Positions 44,076 to 55,098 of a stretch of DNA of 64,000 nt are shown here, one piece after another. This DNA is from Cylicocyclus nassatus (Eukaryota; Nematoda; Chromadorea; Rhabditida; Strongylidae): positions 39,978,025 through 40,042,024 of the forward strand of contig CATQJL010000316.1 in the NCBI GenBank assembly GCA_958299035.1. Direction: 5' to 3'. The notes below the pieces were generated by a model. It had not been told where the DNA came from and made no database searches. It was given only the letters and a program-made list of their open reading frames with translations. The stretch's first letter is position 1. The number at the start of each line of letters is the position of its first letter. The translations under genes and the position numbers were made by a program.

Positions 44076-45760
44076 GTTTATCATATACGAGGGCAAAAGC
44101 CTATCGATTAGTGGATCGTTATACCTCTCCCTGATACATCCGACCAAGCTCTCAACTGATTTCGTTGACATCCATTACGGCTGCTAGCATCAACTAAACC
44201 CCTTGGAGATGAGTGATTTGAGCCAGTAATCGTGGGCATTGATACACGTCCAATTCTGGCCATGTTGACTCAAGAGACGGTGGAAAACTCAAACGGAAAG
44301 AAAAGATAAGAGGAACAATCAGGAGTGGTAGTAATTTGGTCGAAACCATCATGTTAACTGTGTTTTCATGACACTAGCTAACCAGCAGCTTCACATCATT
44401 TTCCCAACAAAACCACGAATCAACCAATAGGAAACCTCGAAATGCTATCTTGCAAAGCAAAGTCAATGGAGGAGATCGAAACTCCAACCATTCTCATGCT
44501 TGTCGGCAATCATTGCACTTTACCAAATTTGCAGTTCGGTCTCCAGCCTTGCACCTTCCTATAACCTTATCTAAGCTGTAAACAAGTAAGCTTTCTCATG
44601 GTAAGTTGCAGAATGATCTCCCTCGCTTTTCTTAACTTGCAAAACCAACACATCATTGTTTTAAACGAAAAAGTGGTCGAGGGTACTTTTTCATTTTAAA
44701 CTATGAAGTGGTGGTTTCACGTCTGCGTCTCATGAAATTAAATGCTGTTTTCATTACTCTATCTGATAAGGAAACAATGGTGTTAACCTGCTGATTAACT
44801 CATAGTTTGGTTTAGAATGAAACAAGCATGAAACAATTATGGTTTTCCGATAGTTACTTGCTTGTTTCATGATTTTATATGACCGATTGAACTGAGCGGC
44901 CGTGAAAAGATGATCATGCTTACCACGATGTAACCATGATTGAACTATCACATCATTCGTTGGTTTCGACCAAATTACTACCACTCCAGACTTTAATAAA
45001 GGTTAAAGATAGGAAAGTAACTAAGGCGATAAACAGTTGATGGTAGACAGCTTGTAGTGAACGGCCACGACTTTGTGACCCTCCCTTGTGAGTTCCCTGC
45101 AAATTTGGCATACTGCTTGATTCTTTTGAGAATTCCACTGAATCCTTTAAGTATCCACATTATAGTCTCTACCATCGCTTTTAGAAAATTCAACTGCGAT
45201 TTCTTTGATTAAAGTACAAATCAAACTTGAGCTCCAAATTCAAGATATAAATTAGCTTTTTCAAAAATTTTATTGTGCGCAAGTGGAGAACCAGTTTCTT
45301 GGGTACTCATACAAGGGAGAAACGGAGCGTGAGGATGCCTACGACGAAAGTGCCGCTACAAGGTTGATGATTGAATCGATGGATTCGTGATCGGATCCAG
45401 CAATAGTGTAGATTGATTTGTGTTCTGGTTTCCCAGCAAGCTATAAGGGCTGGGTCGTGGGAAAGAAGAACCCTCAATCGATTGGATAGACTAGAGAGCA
45501 TGTTCGCAGAACAGGTACAGAGACCCACGCGGGAGTGGAGATGGTGATGCACCCCACTACAATTGATAAGCCCTGTACGAAGTCCCCCTTGACTTCACTT
45601 CTACGACATGCCTATGAGGTGCTCACAGAAAAAACACAAAAACAAATAGAACACTGAAAATCATTTCAAAACTCGAAAAAACAATGGTGTTCGTAATAAT
45701 TGCTTTGGCTGCATTATTCACAAGTGTAAGTTACTTGCACATTTCTATATTTTATTGTAA
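44025..45760 (-). pseudogene. Repeat-encoded protein with membrane segment, copy 2 (interrupted)
   Basis: Aligns with 22650-23720. The frame is broken several times; NFLKAMVETIMWILKGFSG survives at 45120-45193. The 44333-44986 TIR element splits it just beyond the hydrophobic segment. Both copies end beside CCCTGTACGAAGTCCCCC and then CACAAAAACAAATAGAACAC, so the repeat extends beyond the reading frame. Confidence 0.45.
44333..44986. mobile_element. TIR element with GAGTGGTAGTAATTTGG ends
   Basis: Ends GAGTGGTAGTAATTTGGTCG and complement. The flanks suggest a 3-bp duplication, CAG; copy 1 of the host repeat is uninterrupted at about 22961. 654 bp. The minus frame at 44754-44984 has no transposase motif. 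A superfamily cannot be fixed from the ends alone. Confidence 0.75.
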
Positions 45761-45958
45761 GTTTCATAAATTGCGATCCATTTTCAGGAGAGGGCCTTCC
45801 TTCCCCCCTCCCCTCTTATTGTGTCATAGCTATGGTTAATACCGTAGGTTAAAACAGTTTTACTCCGAAAAACGCCTATGAATCAACATATATATTTGAA
45901 GCCGTCAACAACAACTTCTCCGTGCGAAGTTTCCGACAAGGATGCCATTTTGTCACTC
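45761..45958. other. No feature
   Basis: AT-rich spacer. Confidence 0.3.
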
Positions 45959-46116
45959 CTGGGGCGGTATGCATCAATCTCCTGTTTTGAAAGCGAGCGA
46001 TCATTTTCAGTAGAAATCATACATCACGGGTCGGGCGCCCAACTCGGCCGGGCGATCATTTTGTATTGAAAATGATCGCCTGCTTTCAAAACGGGAGATT
46101 GTGCATACCGCCCCTG
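45959..46116. repeat. Hairpin MITE with GGGGCGGTATGCA ends
   Basis: GGGGCGGTATGCATCAATCTCC pairs with the complement near 46090-46115. The arms (about 60 bp) include GCGATCATTTTCA. The loop is GC-rich (GGGTCGGGCGCCC). Confidence 0.75.
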
Positions 46117-47250
46117 ATGTGAACCGTCGGAAGTCTAAAAAAGATGCTATTATTATGAATAGACATACCCGAATGCAGCACGTCCTTTATCTCCGCATGC
46201 GAAAAGTTCTCCATTCAATAATAGAGTGCAGGAGGATCGTCTTTCATTCTTCATATGGAATAGCACTTTTTACGGGCACGTACTCGCATTTCGAAACCTG
46301 TTAAACAATGCTCAGAAGGATTAAGTACTTAAAAAAACCAACTCTCTGCATGGACGAAATGAGATTAGGGTACATTGAAGATTGAATCGGAGTAAAAGGT
46401 AAAGTGAAGCGTACGCACTTATATGTTCGCCTTTCGCGAAGATTTGCAGACAGTACTGTACGTTTTAGAACAGTCTAAATTTCGCCATGTAGCGCTTTCA
46501 TTTTGTTTTTCACAGATATTGAAACTTCCATCTGTCTGACATAGATTCATGAAAGACTTTTTGTGATAAATCAGAAACGATATCAACGTTTAATAGCAAC
46601 CATCATCAAAACACAAAAGCAGTCTCAAATTTGAGCAGTTGAACAAATATTAAACACAAAATTGCATCGAATTTAACGCAATAAAACAACATATAAAAAC
46701 TGCGATTGTTAAATGCCATGGAAGTGCATGAGGATTTTGAGTATAAACGATTCTAAACTTTCGTATGAACAAATGAATAAACATTGAAGTGAGTCAATGA
46801 ACATAGTGATACTTTCCAAGATAATATTAGTAAAGAGATTCTCAAATTCTGTTTGAATTTTACTTGAGAAGATAGGAAAATGCGAAAGAGCCTGCATAGA
46901 AATAATCTACTATTACTACTACGTACTAATTCACAAAGAGAAGATGAGAAATATGTTTTGCTAGGATGGTGAAGCTGCAAGTGCAATTTTTGCAATCATC
47001 CGAAGTTATCTCGGCAATCATGACTGATGAGTAGAGAAGCTAACGAGGGGAGCATTTTTCAAATCAAACATAACGCCGGGTTAGTATTACAGCCACCTAG
47101 ATTGAGAGGTTCATGTCTTTACAACACGATGTCGTAGAAGCGAGTAAGGTTTTATAACATCTATATGTAGGGGGGCCGCCCTCTTTAAGCAGAATTCACA
47201 GTTTTCTTAACACCGTCCACCCTTACTTGAGGGTCGTGAGCTTTTGGCAG
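46117..47250. other. No gene recognised
   Basis: Mostly AT-rich; frames are short. Near 47212 the CACCGTCCACCC motif matches one end of the 27243-27543 MITE family. Confidence 0.3.
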
Positions 47251-47259
47251 CATACAGAG

Positions 47260-47404
47260 GTGTGGAGGACATTAGGTCGCCGAAAAAGGGCGGTCCCCGC
47301 GGTCATTTGCGACAAGTGCGCACCCTTGTACATGCGCGGACATGCGTTCCTGCAGGGAATCCGCGCGAGATCTTCCAAATCCGGCGACCTAATGTCCTCC
47401 ACCC
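47260..47404. mobile_element. 145-bp hairpin element with 9-bp target duplication
   Basis: Ends TGTGGAGGACATTAGGTCGCC and complement. CATACAGAG flanks both sides (47251-47259 and 47405-47413). An 8-10 bp duplication is typical of hAT or Mutator-like transposition. It inserted inside the terminal CAGAG of the mariner-type element that follows, duplicating that terminus. Confidence 0.75.
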
Positions 47405-47408
47405 CATA

Positions 47409-48343
47409 CAGAGTGCGCCAGAATTATTTGCGCGTGTATTCTGCAACGCAAAACTCGTACAAGACGAGATCAGCGATAGGCAAAAAGCTATTTTGTTTCA
47501 GTAACGTTTTATTATTAAGAGGCTATAGCATGAATTGGAATTTCTAAGTGTGGCTTGAGAAAAATCACAAAATAGCTTACTGATTAAGTTGCGCGCAACA
47601 CGCTTTTCAAAGAATCTTCTGCTTCTTCATAAAAAATGCTCCTATGATGAAAGAAACACACCACATGATAGTGCAAGTTTTCGGCTGCAACATACTGTAA
47701 GCGCAAAATTTAGGATGGTCTGACAACAAAACCATAGGCGTTTAAACAAAGTCATGTGTTTGCTACATGCTCAAAAACTGCACATTTTAGGGGTGCGAAT
47801 GAGCGAAAGAAAAGCAGAAATTGACTCCAAATCAGGTTGGAGTTCAATTTCATCAGTGGAAAAGAACTGAATATTTATCTAGAAGCTTTGTGGAAGCATT
47901 CCAGCATTGAATCCGGTGACAGATATGTTTCTGTAGCTACAAATGTGATTTGAAAACAAAACGGCCACTGACGCACAGGTGACATTTGCGTACTTTTTGT
48001 TGCCATTTTTGGAAGAATAATTTTGGCGAAAGCAATTACTACGATTCGATAGCGCAAAGCCTCCTCTATACTGAGACATAAAATCCCTTGAAAATGTCTC
48101 AAGAATCTCCAGTTACTGAATGAATTATAACTACCGAAAAATTATGTTTTTTGCGCCTTCCGAAAGCATAAGTATGACAATTTCATTATTTGCACAAAGG
48201 TGTGGCAACCACCTTGGGCTCATAAAAGCTATTTTGTAGAGGATGATTGCAGCATTCTACAACATAAATTTTGAAATCAAGACTATGAATAGTTTTTTGC
48301 AGCACTCATGCAAAGTTGACGCAAAGATTTTTGGCGCACCCTG
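47409..48343. mobile_element. mariner-type element with CAGAGTGCGCCA ends
   Basis: Ends CAGAGTGCGCCA and TGGCGCACCCTG, flanked by TA at 47407-47408 and 48344-48345. The original left end may instead be at 47255, because the hairpin insertion duplicated CATACAGAG. About 935 bp. No recognisable transposase; minus frames at 47875-48102 have no DDE-type motif. Confidence 0.7.
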
Positions 48344-48345
48344 TA

Positions 48346-48502
48346 TGATAGTAGGGCCCCTATCGAACCAATGTCCAAGGCGGCGCAAAATGTCGCATTT
48401 GAAGCGAAAAAATTGCTACGAATTAACGAATATGCACGAGGACCCCCAGACGGTACCGTCCTCCCCATCCATGCCTGCCTATCCGTGCGGGCGGGGGGAA
48501 GG
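48346..48502. other. GC-rich spacer
   Basis: Short GC-rich stretch with GCGGGCGGGGGGAAGG next to the left terminus of the 5.45-kb element. Nothing coding seen. Confidence 0.35.
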
Positions 48503-49039
48503 GGTTCAGGAAGAACCAAAGGGTCGCCGCCCATGACTGCGGGAGGTAATTAAGGGCGCGAGCATCGCGGAGAAGAGTTGACTGAAATCCAAAAAAGATT
48601 TGGCAACTGTCCAAGCCCGCTTACCTAATGCACCCAGCATTTCTCCTAAAACTTCGTAAAGTACAAAAACTACTGCATAAATGTCAAGAATATTATGAGG
48701 GAGGAGAAAACGGATTCCTGACCCACTGAGAAGATAATTTTTTGAATGGACTTTTAGTTTTTTGATTGCAATCCGAAGCATCGAAACAATTTTTCTTAAT
48801 TCAAATTTTTTTTTACCGCAATATAAAAAACTTGTATAGCTAAAAGTAGACATCGAAACTACAAATCATACAAAAACACATTCTCACGCGATATTATGTC
48901 AGTTTCGGTTCAGTTACAAGCCGAAGGTGGCACGGATACTGTTTTATGTTTTTGGAAATAAAAAAAACCCCTAAAGGCTTTGTTATAACAATTTCCTCTA
49001 ATGACTTCGTTGTGCACTTTATTTACTCATAATATCCTA

Positions 49040-50525
49040 CTTTAACACACAATTTGTGGCCCTAAAGATGGTCGTTGGGTTACTTGTACGAAAATCGTCT
49101 CCTGATGAGAGGTTTTCATCCTCCAAAAGTGATCAGTCTTTGATGCTTGATGGCTTAGACGAGGTCCTCTGGCGATTGTCTTCCTTTTGGGGTACTTGCT
49201 AAAAGTGACAGCATCACGCATCGAGTTTTCCATAAACATCTTCAACTCGCTGGTCTCCTCGTATATGAGCTCCGACAACGGCTTCACTTTCCCTTGACAG
49301 GCGTGTAAAAATGCTGACAAAGATCATGCTGCAAAACAAAAACATTCTAACGGACGTCTCAACATGCATCTGATTTCTGACTTGCGCCTGACATGCATCA
49401 AATTTGAAAATACTATACAATTATGCAAAAACGTGCTCTATCAGATCGCCTTATCCGAGGATTGCTTGGATATCTCACGGCAATAGCTGCCTATCATGGA
49501 AGAAGTAGGCTGGTCATTTCGGATCGCCTTGAACGAAGCCATAGTGCTGTCCACTTTCTCTCGCCTCACGCGATCCTTTTTTCTAAGCGTTTTCGGCTCA
49601 TTTCTTCTCACTCTATCCTTGCCAGCGCACTCTTGGCTACAGACGTGAAGCTACGGAAAGCCAGTATGAGCAGCGCCAATGGCGGGTACTTCTTTCATAT
49701 ATTTTTCCTTAGCCTCCTAAATTAGAAATTCATCCAAGTAGCACAAGTTGATAAATGCTCTTCAGACTAAAGCGTGGTAATGCCAGCGCTGTTTGTCGTC
49801 CGTTGCACGCCAACCATGTACTTGCATCACATTATTTGAATGGTCCGTTCGACCACGTATTCCGTAATAATTTAGGAATTTCTTGCATGTTCCATACGCG
49901 GCATGTTCACGTTTTACAGGTGGGTTTTGCATCGCCGTCACGCGGGAAACACTCATTTGGTAGAAAAGGGAGTCCCTTTAGAGTTCGCCACTAACGCATC
50001 ACACATTCACACTTTCCATTGCCCTTGAGAAGTTGAAGACAAGGAATTTCTCTTCCAGACCTAAGCTTGGCTCAAATGCCAACACATCCTTCCACTAAAG
50101 ACACCGGAAATACTCTTGTCGCTCCATTGATCGCCGCCATTTTGAAGTCGAGAATTATTCTTATAATAGTCGCAAGTCTCTGAGTCCTGTGAACTTCGTG
50201 TATCGCGGTCTTCAGTCTGTCATATATGAACACATAGTCATCCTCGCGCTTGCTTCTTGTAATAGCAAAAAGGAGGGGTATCTACAATATATAAAATTAT
50301 GATTGAAAGCAAAGAAAATGTAGTCTTGCCCTAAATCCTGTTCTGCATATACCACGAATCGTATAAACTTGTCCTTTGTCCATACGTACTGCAGACCCGC
50401 TGCACGCGTTGAGCTGGTAAATAACATCTCCTACTAAAGCGATTAGGTCTCTGTTCACAGCGCGCTGAAACAAAGATGCAATTAGCAAAACAGCATTGAT
50501 AACATCCTACCTTGACGATCTCGTG
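49040..50525 (-). CDS. Downstream exons of the 5.45-kb element gene (uncertain)
   Basis: Exon-like pieces continue on the minus strand. A seven-codon segment (about 50505-50525) and the exon below it are separated by a 46-bp interval that starts GTAGGA and ends TTTGTTTCAG. The second opens with RAVNRDLIALVGDVIYQLNA. Further frames at 49762-49956 and 49042-49320 are open and basic. I could not find a DDE triad or join the pieces, so the product's core domain is unresolved; degeneration is possible. Confidence 0.35.
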
Positions 50526-50705
50526 CGACATCTAGATGTGCAGATCCGCTTGCTGCACTTACAGGAATTCGCTTCCATCTGGAAAGCAGCGCAGCGAGTC
50601 TGGAACATTATTTATCATACTTTTCCTACTGTCCTATTCAGCGCTCTAATACAATATAAAATAATCAGAGGTTTATGGAAATAATGAGATACGACGTAAT
50701 CTTAC

Positions 50706-51289
50706 CTATGCAAGGCATGTCTTCGATTATCGTACCTGTTCTTCTTCATAAAATGTGCCAACACGGCATCTGAAAGCGACCAAATGAAGCGACGAGGAAT
50801 CCGAAATCATGAGACTTCACATACCTTTATAATACGACCTTTCGTGTCATCCAAAACTTTGAGCCAATAGTTTATTGTTGGCTGTAGCACAGTCTTTTGA
50901 TCTTTACGTACATCGCAAGCACTGTAATTCAAAAATTAACGCTGTCTTTTTTGTGGGAAACTGAGGTTCAGTTCAACTTGTACGAAAGCCTGTCAGCTTT
51001 GCCTTTCGTTTTCTCGACAGATATACATGCGTGGGCCAACATTGTCGGATCTTCCATGAAATCATCTCCACTTACCTGAATTAAGTTCAAGAAGTGTTCC
51101 AGTGTTCTGCTCATACTTACCGTGATCGCGGTGTAAGTGTATGCTTTTTTGCAATGCCCGCAAATGTACGTTGCAACGTTTGGTTGTGAGGTCTTGCGTG
51201 TAAACATGAAGATGTAAGACCGGGTTCCACCGGGAATCTCGTAAATGATCACTTTGTGTACACCATTTTGACTTACATCTCTAACTCCC
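50706..51289 (-). CDS. Central exons of the 5.45-kb element gene, C2HC zinc-binding module
   Basis: Exons (minus) are about 51121-51289, 50984-51075, 50836-50931 and 50706-50769, with introns of 45, 52, 66 bp and GT...AG borders. Joined in phase they give a continuous frame. It contains SYIFMFTRKTSQPNVATYIC, then the pair C-x2-C (CGHC) and, after DDFMEDP, the pair H-x-C (LAHAC). That spacing fits a FLYWCH-like C2HC zinc-binding module, which in nematodes often precedes Mutator-like transposase domains. The later exons are basic (HFMKKNRYDNRRHALH). No stop occurs across these junctions. Confidence 0.55.
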
Positions 51290-51362
51290 CTAAATATAAG
51301 TGCTGATCTACAAAATGTGGGAGTGGTGGAAGCCGATGACACTTCTTCCTGCTGTGCTGCTG

Positions 51363-51681
51363 CTCAGACAATCGCTGGGGGCAGGCGGACACCGGAAAAA
51401 TAGATTGCTGATTTCTCGCACCCCGCTCGCGGATTTTTTGGAAAGCAATCAGGACTTTTCGGAAGACCGCTTGCTGAGTCAGCGGATTTTTGAGAGACCG
51501 CCTGTTGAATTTTTTTTCGCTCTTATCTTTTGCAGATATATTGCTGAATTCTGAGGAATCGAGAACTCAGCAAGCGGTCTTCCGAAAAGTCCTGATTGCT
51601 TTCCAAAAAATCCGCGAGCGGGGTGCGAGAGATCAGCAATCTATTTTTCCGGTGCCCGCCTGCCCCCGGCGATTGTCTGAG
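51363..51681. mobile_element. MITE with CTCAGACAATCG ends inside the 5.45-kb element
   Basis: CTCAGACAATCGCTGGGGGC pairs with its complement. Arms of more than 100 bp leave a short loop. Its ends match the 7181-8389 pair, so the family is active in several hosts. It lies upstream (minus strand) of the zinc-module exons, possibly inside an intron. Confidence 0.8.
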
Positions 51682-52127
51682 TGGCCGTTGCTGTTGATTT
51701 TGTGGTGCGGGTGCCTCAAGGTTATTAGGAGAAAAACTTACTTTTCATAAGCATATTTCTATCTCTCAAAATCATACACTAAAAATGTTTCCTGATTTCC
51801 ATTTGTGGAGTGCGACAGTGATTAAGCAGGCAGAGACTGTACGGGGTACTAAAATTGCATCGACGCAAAATGTCATTTTTAAACGACATCGACCTCGTTT
51901 CCAAGTGCCATGCGGACGATGTTAAATTATCGGCTGTGTCGCACAGAGTTCTTGGTTAGGGGCCGGTTGCCCGCAAAACTAACAAAATAGTCTAAAAACT
52001 ACACTTCGCTTCCGTACTTCTCATGTGTATGTTGAATTTGCGGCGGTCTAGCGTGTTACTGTTATTTGCAGTTAGATTCACGTAAAACTAAACTGAATCT
52101 CGTATGAGTCCTGGAGTTTGAATTAAC

Positions 52128-52454
52128 CTCGAAAGGTTGCTGTTGATATGATTGAGTAGATGGCGGTGTCACGTAGAACTGATTTTGATCTGGATTAGGG
52201 TGCATGTAATAATATATCGAAATTTTGAGCTAGATTTTTTATTCATTTTAATGGAAACCTGATTCTCGAAAGGTTGCTGTTGACTGAGTAGTTGGCGATG
52301 TGCGTCGGACTGATTTTGATTTGGCGACGGATGCATGTAGAACCACATCAATATGTACAAGCCATGGTTTCTTATCTATTTGAGCACAACATGACTTTCA
52401 TAGTATTGCTGTTGATGTGTTTGAGTAGTTTGAGGCGTCAGGGGAGTTTGCTCA
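52128..52454 (-). CDS. Tandemly duplicated Gln/Pro/Thr-rich exons of the 5.45-kb element gene
   Basis: Three minus-strand segments of similar size and sequence, 52396-52454, 52259-52309 and 52128-52178, are each preceded by an AG acceptor. The last two have nearly identical acceptors (CAAAATCAG) and upstream bases. They encode versions of TPQTTQTHQQQYYE, and the third reads TPPSTQSYQQQPFE. The middle copy lacks five internal bases but has extra bases at its end. This looks like exon duplication, giving a low-complexity linker that varies in length. Confidence 0.5.
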
Positions 52455-52511
52455 CTGAGTTGGATTCATAGATTCAATATGTTTCCACAACGACAAGGAA
52501 AAATGCCGCAC

Positions 52512-52739
52512 CTGACTTTTGCTTGATGACTGGCTTGACTTGTTCGGAGTGGCGCAGAAAACTATATAGAATAACTATAAACTGAACGATATATATAGAA
52601 GTATTTTGTACACACTGTCATCAAGCTTGGGCTCAAATCTGTACATCATTTCCATAGTCTTGGTGATGAATTCGGTTGGAATATTGTGCTTGGTACCCAT
52701 TGTAAGATACTTGTCCAGCATGCGAAATCTCAGTGACAT
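52512..52739 (-). CDS. First two exons of the 5.45-kb element gene
   Basis: Exon 1 (52614-52739) starts at an ATG and encodes 42 residues (RFRMLDKYLTMGTKHN, then FITKTMEMMYRFEPKLDDS), ending at a GTGTAC donor in phase 0. A 52-bp intron ends CTATATAG. Exon 2 (52512-52561) continues Ser/Ala/Gln-rich and ends at CAG|GTGCGG in a phase that joins the next exon without a stop. No known domain. The intact frame over several introns argues that this gene is recent. Confidence 0.55.
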
Positions 52740-53517
52740 ATTACAGAAAATTAATGCTAGTAACTATTATTGGTTTACATAATAGGAAATCTCTACAGAA
52801 ATTCTGCTGGGATAAAAGAACGTGGTCGATTATTGTTGAAAGACATGATTGGATGAATCTACAATTTGCTTCCATATATTTATACCAGATCACAACGATT
52901 TTTCGATCTTGTGTCGGATGTCGTATGCATGAAGGCTATCAAACAGCATTCGCACCTCAAATTTGAGTCGTGAAGACCTCACACGTCATGGCGCCAACGT
53001 TCGGTCGAAATAATTGTGTGAAATCACCAGTGACATGTTATTATCCGAAGGTGTGCATCATTCTGAAGTATGACTTCATTTCATATTTTGTGGTTTCTAA
53101 CAAGAGAACGATACTAGGGTCCGTGGCCTTTTGAGATGAGATGTATACCATTACATTCGTCTTGGAGCGCTGATTCCGAATCTGACTTCCGTTTCTGCTA
53201 TTCGCTTCTATCAGAAAAGTTATAAAGGATTTTCGAGCTAAAGGAAGGCTAATGCGATCACCTCACAAGTTAATGCAGGTTTAGGTTGGAGTTCTTTTGT
53301 GTTTTCAGTTTTATATTGCCTCAATCAAGCTTCTTTTTGAAAGTTAGGCATCGTCGACCGTATTTCTCTTGGGCAACTAATGGCGCGAAAACCGTTCATA
53401 ACTTCTTCTAAGGGAAGTCAGGTTCGCAATCAGCTTCCGAAGCGAGTGTGATGGTATATGTTTCATCTCAAAGGGCCACGACCCCGAGTATTGTTCCCTT
53501 GTAAGAATATTTCCTGC
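52740..53517. other. 5' flank of the element gene
   Basis: The space between the first ATG and the inner edge of the right inverted terminus. It probably holds promoter and leader of the minus-strand gene. No motif singled out. Confidence 0.35.
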
Positions 53518-53956
53518 TAATACACCCGTGCAACTTTCAGCTTGTAACTGAACCGAAACTGACATTATATTGCGTGGAAATGTGTTTTCGTATTATCTGT
53601 GATTTCGACGTCTACTTTTAGCTATACAAGTTTTTTATATTGCGGTAAAAAAATTTGAATTAAGAAAAATTGTTTCGATGCTTCGGATTGCAATCAAAAA
53701 ACTAAAAGTCCATTCAAAAAAATTATCTTCTCAATGGGTCAGGAATCCGTTTTCTCCTCCCTCATAATATTCTTGACATTTATGCAGTAGTTTTTGTATT
53801 TTACGAAGTTTTAGGAGAAATGCTGGGTGCATTAGGTAAGCGGGCTTGGACAGTTGCCAAATCTTTTTTGGATTTCAGTCAACTCTTCTCCGCGATGCTC
53901 GCGCCCTTAATTATCTCCCGCAGATATGGGCGGCGACCCTTTGTTTCCTCCTGCAC

Positions 53957-54140
53957 CGCATCCATCCGTGCGCGCCCATCCAATCACCTATCCGGAAAGC
54001 CGACCTGTGGGTTCTCCGGAACGGAGATTGTCGGGATTTTCGCGGATTCTCGACTTCTCGGAATCAGGGACACGAGAAGGCCGCCCTGAAACGACAAAAA
54101 CTAGGAAGTCGAGAATTTGGATGGACGGTGTCAGCCTCGC
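53957..54140. repeat. Half of a GGTGCC/ACCGTCCA-family MITE
   Basis: The end GGATGGACGGTGTC and the interior TCTCGGAATCAGGG match, as reverse complement, the left half of 27243-27543. It abuts the right terminus of the 5.45-kb element, so the element may have inserted into or beside a MITE. Confidence 0.5.
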
Positions 54141-54223
54141 TCCAATGTCCAAAGCGTGTTTTCTTAACACATTACGTTTTTTCTCATTCCGCGTCCTAAG
54201 AAAATGGAAAGGTGTTTTACATA

Positions 54224-55096
54224 TTAGGATGAACGGTAAAAAATAGGACGGCTTGATTTTTATTACATTTTCAGATTTTTTGCCCTCGCCAATAACAAGC
54301 AGGCTGCAACTCAAACGTTGCTTACATAACCGACCTTCGCCTATTATTCTGGCAGCGCGTTACCGCTCCCCTCTCATAACCGTGCGCGTGGCGTCGTGAA
54401 GAACTCCGACAGGGTTTTTTGAACAACTCTCAAACTTGCACTGCTATACCGTAAAGTCGCAAAGCCAATGACATACCATTCAAAAGAGCTTTTCATGCTC
54501 TTCCAAACGATATGTTAAATGTTCAAAATTTCCTCTCAATTTCAGGAAAAATTGCGAAAAAACCTGAAAAATAGCTATGTTTGGCGTAATAAAAAATCAA
54601 AAAATCATGTTTTGCCTTATATTTTCCGAAAATAAATAAAGTCTGAGGCAAGCTGCACATGGATGGACAGAGCGTAAAAGCTAAAGGCTAAAAGCTAAAA
54701 GCTCTATCAGATGTACCTAGAAAACATGCGTTCACCTGGATAGAATTGAATAACGCGTATCTTCGTTCTAGAGGCTGCTAATGGCCATATCTCCTGACTT
54801 TGAAAGTTGAGGCCACCAAGCTGACTGTCCCACCACCCACTTCAGCAGTGGTACTTTGGGTGGTCTCACTTTCACTGTGCAGATACCGCTCAAAGTTCAT
54901 AATTTGTCGAAGTGATTAACTTTGCATTTCAGCAAGTATAAAAATTATTGATCATGTAAATGACCTTATACAGGTATTATCTGAAAGAGAATAACATATC
55001 CTAACATCTACCAAAATTGGAATGTCTAATCACTTCTCTTTCTTGAAAAACCTCCAGTTATTTCGTGAGTGTCCCATTTTTTACCGTTCACCCTAA
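54224..55096. mobile_element. TA-target MITE, TTAGGATGAACGG ends (copy 2)
   Basis: Same family as 29262-30121. Ends TTAGGATGAACGGTAAAAAA and complement, flanked by TA (54222-54223 and 55097-55098). 873 bp. A short tandem of AAAGCTAAAGGCTAAAAGCT near 54675-54700 distinguishes it from copy 1. Confidence 0.85.
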
Positions 55097-55098
55097 TA

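Larger units (their letters stand above)
48503..53956 (-). mobile_element. 5.45-kb DNA transposon with about 440-bp inverted termini
   Basis: The left arm 48503-48945 and right arm 53518-53956 are near-identical inverted repeats. Landmarks are GGGTCGCCGCCCAT near the ends, GGCAACTGTCCAAGCCCGC, and TCAGTTTCGGTTCAGTTACA at the inner edge. Between them lies a multi-exon minus-strand gene. Long arms plus a spliced gene with a zinc-binding module fit a Mutator-like or related nematode transposon; no target duplication was identified. A MITE of another family (51363-51681) sits inside. Confidence 0.7.

Noticed and set aside
47409..48343. Active mariner transposase
   Set aside because: Ends and TA flanks fit, but no frame shows the DDE region or the C-terminal motif seen in the 1699-2645 copy.
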